Shown here: in pieces, positions 8,926-15,376 of the stretch
How the letters are laid out: every line of letters starts with the position of its first letter
Numbering within the stretch: position 1 is the first letter of the stretch
Assembly: GCF_001553455.1 (NCBI RefSeq)
Contig: NZ_BBOX01000097.1
Span: 1-64,000 of the forward strand
From: Streptomyces hygroscopicus subsp. hygroscopicus
Lineage (GTDB): Bacteria > Actinomycetota > Actinomycetes > Streptomycetales > Streptomycetaceae
Direction of reading: 5' to 3'
DNA: 64,000 nt
Notes under the pieces: model-generated
What the model was told of the DNA's origin: nothing
What the model saw: the letters and a program-made list of their open reading frames with translations, nothing else
Databases searched by the model: none
Translations under genes and position numbers: made by a program

Positions 8926-8960
8926 CGGAGGGCCGCACCCACACGGGGTGCGGCCCTCCG
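8926..8960. terminator. Bidirectional hairpin terminator (MATE / rplI)
   Basis: Perfect 15 bp stem: CGGAGGGCCGCACCC (8926-8940) and its complement (8946-8960) with loop ACACG. It sits between the ends of the convergent MATE and rplI genes and can serve both. Confidence 0.8.
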
Positions 8961-8999
8961 GTGCATGGCGCACGGTGCCGAAGGCGACCGTCGCGGTCG

Positions 9000-9446
9000 T
9001 CAGGCGGCGACGACCTCGACGCCGACCTTGGCGGCAACCTCGGCGTGCAGACGGACCGAGACCTGGTGCGCACCCAGGGTCTTGATCGGCGCCTTCACCT
9101 CGATACGGCGCTTGTCCACGTCCGGACCACCCGCGTCCTTGATCGCCGAAGCGATGTCGGCCGGGGTCACGGAGCCGAACAGCCGGCCGGCGTCGCCGGC
9201 GCGGGTCTTCAGCTGCACCTTGACGCCCTCGAGCTGAGCCTTGACCTCGTTGGCCTGCTCGATCGTAGCGATCTCGCGGATGCGACGACCGCGGCGGATC
9301 TGCTCGACGTCCTTCTCGCCGCCCTTGGTCCAGCGGATCGCCAGACCACGCGGAACCAGGTAGTTACGTGCGTAACCGTCCTTGACGTCCACGACGTCAC
9401 CGGCGGCACCGAGGCCGGAGACCTCGTGGGTGAGGATGATCTTCAT
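9000..9446 (-). CDS. rplI: 50S ribosomal protein L9
   Basis: 148 residues. The N-terminal domain carries the L9 signature ([30 protein letters not shown]), followed by the long connecting helix and the C-terminal domain with [16 protein letters not shown]. It binds 23S rRNA near L1 and affects frame maintenance. It is the last gene of the rpsF-ssb-rpsR-rplI operon, 18 bp after rpsR. Confidence 0.98.
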   Translation of the reverse strand: MKIILTHEVSGLGAAGDVVDVKDGYARNYLVPRGLAIRWTKGGEKDVEQIRRGRRIREIATIEQANEVKAQLEGVKVQLKTRAGDAGRLFGSVTPADIASAIKDAGGPDVDKRRIEVKAPIKTLGAHQVSVRLHAEVAAKVGVEVVAA

Positions 9447-9464
9447 GACTCGGTCACCCTTCCC

Positions 9465-9701
9465 TTATCGCGCGGTGGAGGTGTAGGGCAGCAGCGCCAT
9501 CTCACGGCTGTTCTTCACGGCCGTGGCGACGTCACGCTGGTGCTGGGTGCAGTTGCCGGTGACCCGGCGGGCACGGATCTTGCCGCGGTCGGAAATGAAC
9601 TTCCGCAGCAGGTTCGTGTCCTTGTAGTCGACGTAGGAGATCTTCTCCTTGCAGAACACGCAAACCTTCTTCTTAGGCTTGCGAGCAGGCGGCTTCGCCA
9701 T
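9465..9701 (-). CDS. rpsR: 30S ribosomal protein S18 (zinc-ribbon form)
   Basis: 78 residues. S18 partners with S6 on the 30S platform. The Lys-rich start, the core [24 protein letters not shown] and the TQHQR motif are typical. Cys14 and Cys17 (CVFC) together with Cys51 and His54 make a likely zinc site, so this is the zinc-dependent (C+) form. Streptomyces often carry a second, cysteine-free S18 elsewhere that is used under zinc limitation. A 104 bp gap containing two parS sites separates it from ssb. Confidence 0.97.
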   Translation of the reverse strand: MAKPPARKPKKKVCVFCKEKISYVDYKDTNLLRKFISDRGKIRARRVTGNCTQHQRDVATAVKNSREMALLPYTSTAR

Positions 9702-9760
9702 TGTCTCTCTCCAGTGTGATCAAGAAGTTTGTGCTGGTCGCCCTGACCAGACCGCGCGCT

Positions 9761-9774
9761 GTTTCACGTGAAAC
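9761..9774. promoter_or_regulatory. parS site 1
   Basis: Perfect GTTTCACGTGAAAC, the Streptomyces ParB binding site. It lies in the ssb-rpsR gap and is paired with a second copy 19 bp further on. Confidence 0.95.
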
Positions 9775-9779
9775 GGGCC

Positions 9780-9793
9780 GTTTCACGTGAAAC
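9780..9793. promoter_or_regulatory. parS site 2
   Basis: Perfect GTTTCACGTGAAAC. The start-to-start distance of 19 bp from site 1 is about two helical turns, placing both on the same face of the DNA. Confidence 0.95.
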
Positions 9794-9805
9794 ACCGCCC
9801 CGGGC

Positions 9806-10378
9806 CTAGAAGGGCGGCTCGTCCGAGTAGCCGCCGGAGTTGCCGGAGCCGCCGCCCCAGCCTCCACCGCCGCCCTGGCCGCCGGCCGGTGCGCCGGTCG
9901 CCCACGGGTCGTCGGCCGGAGCGCCGCCGCCCTGCTGACCGCCGCCGGGGCCACCGCCCCAGCCGCCTCCGCTCTGGCCGCCGCCACCGCCGTAACCACC
10001 CTGACCACCGCGACCGGTGGTCTTGGTGACCTTGGCTGTGGCGTTGCGCAGGCTGGCGCCGACCTCGTCGACATCCAGCTCATAGACCGTGCGCTTGATC
10101 CCCTCACGATCCTCGTAGGACCGCTGCTTCAGACGGCCCTGCACAATGACGCGCATGCCGCGCTGAAGCGACTCGGCCACGTTCTCCGCGGCCTGCCGCC
10201 ACACCGAGCACGTGAGGAAGAGGCTCTCGCCGTCCTTCCACTCGTTGGTCTGCCGGTCGAAGGTGCGGGGAGTGGACGCGACGCGGAACTTCGCGACCGC
10301 CGCACCGGACGGGGTGAAACGCAGCTCGGGGTCATCGACGAGATTGCCGACGACCGTGATGACGGTCTCGCCTGCCAT
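9806..10378 (-). CDS. ssb: Single-stranded DNA-binding protein
   Basis: 190 residues. The OB-fold (about 1-110) is clear from [29 protein letters not shown] sequence, FRVAST, and [21 protein letters not shown] long Gly/Trp/Gln-rich linker (about 118-180) leads to the acidic tip DEPPF, the docking site for replication and repair partners. It sits between rpsF and rpsR, as is usual; two parS sites lie just after its stop codon. Essential for replication, repair and recombination. Confidence 0.97.
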   Translation of the reverse strand: MAGETVITVVGNLVDDPELRFTPSGAAVAKFRVASTPRTFDRQTNEWKDGESLFLTCSVWRQAAENVAESLQRGMRVIVQGRLKQRSYEDREGIKRTVYELDVDEVGASLRNATAKVTKTTGRGGQGGYGGGGGQSGGGWGGGPGGGQQGGGAPADDPWATGAPAGGQGGGGGWGGGSGNSGGYSDEPPF

Positions 10379-10460
10379 TGGGGGAACCTCTCGGCGGGTA
10401 CTGCTGGGCTGCTTGCTACTCGTTGCGATACGGCCCGATGACCGCTGAACGCTTACGCGG

Positions 10461-10751
10461 TCAGTGGGTCTCGGGACGGAGGACCTTGGTCCGGAGGACC
10501 GACTCGTTCAGGTTCAGCTGGCGGTCGAGCTCCTTGACGACCGCGGGCTCGGCCTGCAGGTCGATGACCGAGTAGATGCCCTCGGGCTTCTTCTTGATCT
10601 CGTACGAGAGACGACGACGGCCCCAGGTGTCGACCTTCTCGACCTTGCCGTTGCCCTCGCGGACGACGGAAAGGAAGTTCTCGATCAGCGGGGAGACAGC
10701 GCGCTCCTCGAGATCGGGGTCGAGGATGACCATCACCTCGTAGTGACGCAT
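10461..10751 (-). CDS. rpsF: 30S ribosomal protein S6
   Basis: 96 residues. Signature start [17 protein letters not shown] and the core [17 protein letters not shown] are those of S6, which binds S18 and 16S rRNA. The start codon at 10749-10751 follows a near-perfect AAGGAGGTG site. It is the first gene of the rpsF-ssb-rpsR-rplI operon. A small hairpin in the leader just before the ribosome site is a candidate for feedback control by the S6:S18 pair. Confidence 0.98.
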   Translation of the reverse strand: MRHYEVMVILDPDLEERAVSPLIENFLSVVREGNGKVEKVDTWGRRRLSYEIKKKPEGIYSVIDLQAEPAVVKELDRQLNLNESVLRTKVLRPETH

Positions 10752-10779
10752 GTGGAACCCACCTCCTTTGGACTCAGCG

Positions 10780-10798
10780 GCCACGGTCGTTCCGTGGC
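10780..10798 (-). promoter_or_regulatory. Leader hairpin before rpsF (possible S6:S18 control element)
   Basis: Stem GCCACGG (10780-10786) with CCGTGGC (10792-10798) and a 5 nt loop, about 10-20 nt upstream of the rpsF ribosome site on the transcript. S6:S18 leader elements occupy this place in many bacteria, but I could not confirm the conserved CCG bulge and loop layout. Confidence 0.35.
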
Positions 10799-10979
10799 AG
10801 GAGGGTCGTGATGCGTTCCGCGTCGGCGTCTGTGCAGACACCACCGCGGACGGTACACAGTACCCGGCTACGGCCTCCCGCTTGAAATCCGGGCGTCTTG
10901 GCCCGCAATCTGTACACATCGGGTGTGAGCGGCATTACAGTTCGCCGCCTTGCTCTATGTGCCTTCCTGGAGGTGCCCC

Positions 10980-11297
10980 ATGGCACAGACAGCACGACCC
11001 CATCACGGCTTGCTCTCCTTCCTGGACACCGACGGCAAGTCCCATCCCGTCGAGAACACCCTCGCCGTGACCACGCTGGTGATCGGGGCGATCGCCTTTG
11101 TAACGGCGCATTTCACCCAGCTCCACCTGCTCAGCTCGTGGACCGGGCTGATCGGAATGATCACCGGAGCCTGGGGCCAGCTGATCTCCGCGACCACCGG
11201 TGAGCGGTTCCTGCTGATCCTCGGGCTCGGTGCCTCGGCGGTCGGTTTCTACCTCGGTATGGCCCACGGAGGACTCTTCGGCGGCGTGCTCGGCTGA
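10980..11297 (+). CDS. Small integral membrane protein of unknown function
   Basis: 105 residues. A short polar start with FLDTDGKSHPVENTLAV is followed by three hydrophobic stretches (about 28-50, 52-70 and 75-100) ending in a Gly-rich tail. It lacks known catalytic motifs. The ATG at 10980 follows TGGAGG. It is divergent from rpsF and lies upstream of the femX-type gene on the same strand. A gene of this kind at this position is conserved in Streptomyces as I recall, but no function is known to me. Confidence 0.75.
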   Translation: MAQTARPHHGLLSFLDTDGKSHPVENTLAVTTLVIGAIAFVTAHFTQLHLLSSWTGLIGMITGAWGQLISATTGERFLLILGLGASAVGFYLGMAHGGLFGGVLG

Positions 11298-11315
11298 GCC
11301 CGGCCGGAGCCTGGT

Positions 11316-11393
11316 TGTCCCCAGGCCCGAACGGGGCGTGCCCCTGTCGCAGTAGGCTTCGGCGCGAGAGCCGGAGCCCCGACCCTGGGGACA
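11316..11393 (+). repeat. Long-range inverted repeat in front of the femX-type gene
   Basis: TGTCCCCAGG (11316-11325) and its exact complement CCTGGGGACA (11384-11393) are 58 bp apart and enclose a -10-like TAGGCT (around 11353). It could be two operator halves or a long stem in the leader. Confidence 0.4.
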
Positions 11394-11415
11394 CACCTGC
11401 CGAGGAGCGCCCCGC

Positions 11416-12534
11416 ATGAGCCTGACCCTGAGGACGATCAGCCGAGAGCAGCATCTGGCGTACATCCAGAGTCTGCAGGCGGCCAGCCACATGCAGGTAC
11501 CGGCATGGGCTGACGTCAAGTCGGAGTGGCGCTCGGAGAACCTCGGCTGGTTCGACGCCACGGGCCAGCTCGTCGGCGTCGGTCTCGTCCTCTACCGCCA
11601 GCTGCCCAAGATCAAGCGCTATCTCGCCTATCTTCCCGAGGGTCCGGTCATCAACTGGTACGCGCCCAACCTCGAGGAGTGGCTGCGCCCGATGCTCGCG
11701 CATCTGAAGCAGCAGGGCGCGTTCTCCGTGAAGATGGGCCCGCCGGTCATCATCCGCCGCTGGGACGCCTCCGCGATCAAGTCCGGTATCCAGAACCCGG
11801 ACGTCAAGCGGTTGCGCGATGTCGAGGCGACCTTCATCGAGCCGCGCGCCTTCGAGGTCGCCGATCGGCTGCGGCGCATGGGCTGGCAGCAGGGCGAGGA
11901 CGGCGGGGCCGGCTTCGGTGACGTCCAGCCGCGGTACGTCTTCCAGGTGCCGCTGGCCAACCGCTCCCTGGAGGACGTCCACAAGGGCTTCAACCAGCTG
12001 TGGCGCCGCAACATCAAGAAGGCCGAGAAGGCCGGTGTCGAGGTCGTCCAGGGCGGCTACGAGCATCTGCCCGAGTGGCAGCGGCTCTACGAGATCACCG
12101 CGGAGCGCGACCATTTCCGGCCCCGCCCGCTCAGCTACTTCCAGCGCATGTGGACGGCCCTCAACACCGAGGATCCCAACCGGATGCGCCTGTACTTCGC
12201 GATGCACGAGAACGAGGCCGTGGCCGCCGCCACGATGCTGATCGTCGGAGGCCATGTCTGGTACTCCTACGGCGCCTCCGCGAACCACAAGCGCGAGGTC
12301 CGGCCCTCTAACGCGATGCAGTGGCGGATGCTCCGCGACGCGTACGCCCTGGGCGCGACCGTCTACGACCTGCGCGGCATCAGCGACTCCCTCGATGAGA
12401 CAGACCATCTCTTCGGTCTGATCCAGTTCAAGGTGGGCACCGGTGGGCAGGCTGCCGAATACCTCGGCGAGTGGGACTTCCCGCTCAACAAGCTGCTGCA
12501 CAAGGCGCTCGACATCTACATGTCGCGCCGTTGA
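11416..12534 (+). CDS. femX: FemX/FmhB-type peptidoglycan bridge peptidyltransferase
   Basis: 372 residues with the duplicated GNAT-like fold of the FemABX family, which uses aminoacyl-tRNA to add the first residue of the peptidoglycan cross-bridge; in Streptomyces this is a single glycine. Visible family features are the N-terminal QVPAWADVKSEWRSE, the central LWRRNIKKAEKAGVEV, the second-domain YEITAERDHFRPRPLSYFQRM, and the C-terminal GATVYDLRGISDSLDETDHLFGL. Cytoplasmic, acting on lipid-linked precursors. GAGGAG precedes the ATG. An alanine-racemase-like gene follows 66 bp later on the same strand, suggesting linked roles. The exact added residue is inferred from the family. Confidence 0.88.
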   Translation: MSLTLRTISREQHLAYIQSLQAASHMQVPAWADVKSEWRSENLGWFDATGQLVGVGLVLYRQLPKIKRYLAYLPEGPVINWYAPNLEEWLRPMLAHLKQQGAFSVKMGPPVIIRRWDASAIKSGIQNPDVKRLRDVEATFIEPRAFEVADRLRRMGWQQGEDGGAGFGDVQPRYVFQVPLANRSLEDVHKGFNQLWRRNIKKAEKAGVEVVQGGYEHLPEWQRLYEITAERDHFRPRPLSYFQRMWTALNTEDPNRMRLYFAMHENEAVAAATMLIVGGHVWYSYGASANHKREVRPSNAMQWRMLRDAYALGATVYDLRGISDSLDETDHLFGLIQFKVGTGGQAAEYLGEWDFPLNKLLHKALDIYMSRR

Positions 12535-12600
12535 CCACGATTCGCTGTTTCCCATACCTCCAATACACCGCGGCTACGAGAAAGGTTCCGGGACCGGCCA

Positions 12601-13632
12601 ATGGCGCTCACCCTCTACGTCGACACCGCGCGCTGGCGGGCGCACCAGCAGATGGTGATCCAGCAGTTCCCAGGGATAGTCCCGGTCTGCAAAGGCAACG
12701 GCTACGGCTTCGGCCATGAGCGGCTGGCCGAGGAAGCCGCCCGCATCGGCACCGACATCCTCGCGGTCGGGACCACGTACGAGGCGGCCCGGATGAAGGA
12801 CTTCTTCAGCGGTGACCTGCTCGTCCTCACCCCGTTCCGCCGCGGTGAGGAGCCGGTGCCGCTGCCGGACCGGGTGATCCGCTCGGTCTCGTCGGTCGAC
12901 GGCGTCTACGGCCTGGTGAACGCCCGCGTGGTCATCGAGGTCATGAGCAGCATGAAGCGGCACGGCGTCACCGAGGAGGACCTGCCCAAGCTGCACGCCG
13001 CGATAGAGAACGTCCGGCTGGAGGGGTTCGCCATCCACCTCCCGCTCGACCGCACCGACGGACTGGACGCGGTGGAGGAGGTCATCGCCTGGATGGACCG
13101 GCTGCGGGCCGCGCGGCTGCCGCTGCACACCATGTTCGTCAGCCACCTCAAGGCCGAGGAGCTGGGCCGGCTGCAGCAGCAGTTCCCGCAGACCCGCTTC
13201 CGGGCACGCATCGGCACCCGGCTGTGGCTGGGCGACCACGATTCGACGGAGTACCGGGGCTCGGTGCTCGACGTCACGCGGGTGGCCAAGGGCGACCGCT
13301 TCGGCTACCGCCAGCAGAAGGCCGCCTCCGACGGTCATCTGGTCGTCGTCGCGGGCGGCACCTCCCACGGCGTCGGGCTGGAGGCCCCCAAGGCGCTGCA
13401 CGGTGTGATGCCCCGTGCCAAGGGGGTCGCCCGCGCCGGTCTCGCCACCGTCAACCGCAACCTCTCGCCGTTCGTGTGGGCGGGCAAGCAGCGGTGGTTC
13501 GCCGAGCCGCCGCATATGCAGGTGTCCATCCTGTTCGTGCCCAGCGACGTCCTGCCGCCCCAGGTGGGGGATGAGCTGGTGGCGCATCTGCGGCACACCA
13601 CGACGCAGTTCGACCGGCTGCTGGACCGCTGA
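12601..13632 (+). CDS. Alanine-racemase-like PLP protein, diverged
   Basis: 343 residues. The N-terminal TIM-barrel part has the PLP-lysine motif as CKGNGYGFG (Lys31), the counterpart of VKADAYGHG in alanine racemase. Further matches to the fold are HLPLDRTDGLD and RIGTRLWLGD. In the C-terminal beta domain the usual GYADG motif reads AGGTSHG and the CMDQ-like motif reads HMQV, so parts of the substrate pocket differ. It may act on another amino acid, or bind PLP without racemising alanine. It follows the femX-type gene, which points to cell-wall precursor metabolism. A hairpin terminator overlaps its end. Confidence 0.75.
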   Translation: MALTLYVDTARWRAHQQMVIQQFPGIVPVCKGNGYGFGHERLAEEAARIGTDILAVGTTYEAARMKDFFSGDLLVLTPFRRGEEPVPLPDRVIRSVSSVDGVYGLVNARVVIEVMSSMKRHGVTEEDLPKLHAAIENVRLEGFAIHLPLDRTDGLDAVEEVIAWMDRLRAARLPLHTMFVSHLKAEELGRLQQQFPQTRFRARIGTRLWLGDHDSTEYRGSVLDVTRVAKGDRFGYRQQKAASDGHLVVVAGGTSHGVGLEAPKALHGVMPRAKGVARAGLATVNRNLSPFVWAGKQRWFAEPPHMQVSILFVPSDVLPPQVGDELVAHLRHTTTQFDRLLDR

Positions 13633-13640
13633 ACCCGTGC

Positions 13641-13680
13641 CGCCGGGAGTGAGTGCCGCCTTTGGAGCTCACTCCCGGCG
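13641..13680. terminator. Bidirectional hairpin terminator
   Basis: Perfect 13 bp stem CGCCGGGAGTGAG (13641-13653) with its complement (13668-13680), loop of 14 nt. It lies between the convergent alanine-racemase-like and GT87 genes and covers the stop codon of the latter. Confidence 0.75.
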
Positions 13681-15165
13681 AACGCCCCAGTCCACCAGCG
13701 CCGCGCCGTCGTACCGGGACGCGCGCCGCCCCTCTCCCAGCACGAACGCGTCCGGGGCCCGGTCCAGCACGCCTCCCCCGGGGTCGTCCGATCCGCCCTG
13801 CCGCACCGGGTCCCGCTCGGGCACCAGCGCGTCCCGCACGACCAGGGCGCACAGATAGAGCGTCCCCAGCAGATGCACGGCGATCGCCAGCTGATAGCCC
13901 TCCGCGGGCAGCCCCCGGTGCTGATCGCCGCTGCCCGTGTACGCGAGGTACATCCAGATCCCGAGGAAATACATCACCTCGCACGCCTGCCAGACCAGGA
14001 AGTCCCGCCAGCGCGGCCGTGCCAGCGCCGCCAGCGGGACCAGCCACAGCACGTACTGCGGTGAGTAGACCTTGTTGGTGATCACGAACGCCGCGACGAT
14101 CAGGAAGGCCAGCTGGGCCAGGCGCGGGCGGCGCGGGGCGCACAGGGCGAGGGCCGCCACACCGACGCAGGCCAGGACCATCAGAAGGGTCGCGTAGGTG
14201 TTGACGTCCTCCATGGGGTTCCCGGTGCGCTGCGAGATGATCAGCCACAGGGACCCGAAGTCGACGGGGCGCTCCTGGCTGAAGGTGTAGAACGTCTTCC
14301 AGCCGTCCCGGAGGTGCAGGCCCCCGCCCTCCGTGGTGATCATCACGGGGACGTTCACCACGAGCCAGGCGGCCACCGCCCCGCCGGCCGCCGACCAGAA
14401 GGCCCGCAGCCGCCCCGCCCGCAGGCAGAGCACCAGCAGCGGGCCGAGCACCAGCACGGGGTAGAGCTTCGCGGCCGTCGCGAGCCCCAGCAGCACACCG
14501 GCGGCCACCGGACGGCTGCGGGACCACATCAGCAGGGCGGCGGCCGTGAGCGCGACGGCGAGCAGATCCCAGTTGATCGTGGCCGTGAGGGCGAAGGCGG
14601 GGGCCAGGGCGACCGGCAGCGCGTCCCAGGGACGGCGGCGGTGCGTACGGGCCGCACAGACCGCGATGACCGCGGTGCAGGCCATCAGCATGCCCGCGTT
14701 GACCAGCCAGTAGATCTGCTCGCGGTGCTGGATGGAGCCGCCGTGCGGGGTCATCCAGGAGGCGACCTCCATGAAGAGCCCGGTGAGGACCGGATACTCC
14801 AGGTACTGCATCCCGCCCGAGACGCTGTCCGGTATGCGGTCGAAGTACGGGACGAGGTCGTTGGCGAAGCCCCGGCCGTTGTAGAGGTGCGGTATGTCGG
14901 AGTAGCAGGCGTGGGTGTACTGGGCGGTGGCGCCGTAGAACCAGCCGCCGTCGTAGCACGGCAGCTTCTGCACCATGCCCAGGGCAAACATGCCGATGGC
15001 GATGATCGCCACGATCCGCACCGGAGTCCACCAGCTCGTGCCGAGCAGGGCCCGGCGTCCGGCCGGCCCACCGATCAGCTCGCTGCCGGCCGCGGCCACC
15101 GGGTCCTCGGCGGTCGGCCTGACGGGCTGTGCCTGTGGGTCCTCGCGCACGCTCATGGCCTCCAT
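13669..15165 (-). CDS. Polytopic membrane glycosyltransferase (GT87 / DUF2029-type)
   Basis: About 498 residues. A cytoplasmic leader is followed by some ten hydrophobic segments, with an Asp-containing extracytoplasmic loop after the first (YDGGWFYGATAQYTHACYSDIPHLY). This matches the GT-C class mannosyl- or arabinosyltransferases of family GT87, which use polyprenyl-phosphate sugars in actinobacteria. LATAAKLYPVLVLGPLLVL in the middle is a typical family stretch. The start could be 15165 or 15156; both have weakly spaced ribosome sites. Ends at the shared terminator with the alanine-racemase-like gene. Donor and acceptor unknown. Confidence 0.8.
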   Translation of the reverse strand: MEAMSVREDPQAQPVRPTAEDPVAAAGSELIGGPAGRRALLGTSWWTPVRIVAIIAIGMFALGMVQKLPCYDGGWFYGATAQYTHACYSDIPHLYNGRGFANDLVPYFDRIPDSVSGGMQYLEYPVLTGLFMEVASWMTPHGGSIQHREQIYWLVNAGMLMACTAVIAVCAARTHRRRPWDALPVALAPAFALTATINWDLLAVALTAAALLMWSRSRPVAAGVLLGLATAAKLYPVLVLGPLLVLCLRAGRLRAFWSAAGGAVAAWLVVNVPVMITTEGGGLHLRDGWKTFYTFSQERPVDFGSLWLIISQRTGNPMEDVNTYATLLMVLACVGVAALALCAPRRPRLAQLAFLIVAAFVITNKVYSPQYVLWLVPLAALARPRWRDFLVWQACEVMYFLGIWMYLAYTGSGDQHRGLPAEGYQLAIAVHLLGTLYLCALVVRDALVPERDPVRQGGSDDPGGGVLDRAPDAFVLGEGRRASRYDGAALVDWGVRRE

Positions 15166-15300
15166 CCTGCCGTACGCGCCCAGCGGGAGAAGTCAGGACC
15201 GCCCCAGCGGCCGCTGAGCGCGCCGTGGACGCATGGAGGCGCTCGGGGCCGGGGAGCGGGGTGCGAGCGGCGCAGAGGGCCGTCCAGGGCCGTGAACGGC

Positions 15301-15341
15301 GCCGGCCGCGCCGGAGCGGGGTTCGCTCCGGCGCGGCCGGC
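15301..15341 (-). terminator. Strong hairpin terminator after the PBP gene
   Basis: Perfect 17 bp stem GCCGGCCGCGCCGGAGC (15301-15317) with its complement (15325-15341) and a 7 nt loop. It lies 36 bp past the PBP stop codon on the minus strand. Confidence 0.8.
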
Positions 15342-15376
15342 GAGTCGTGAACGGGTCGTACGGGGCGTACGGGGCG

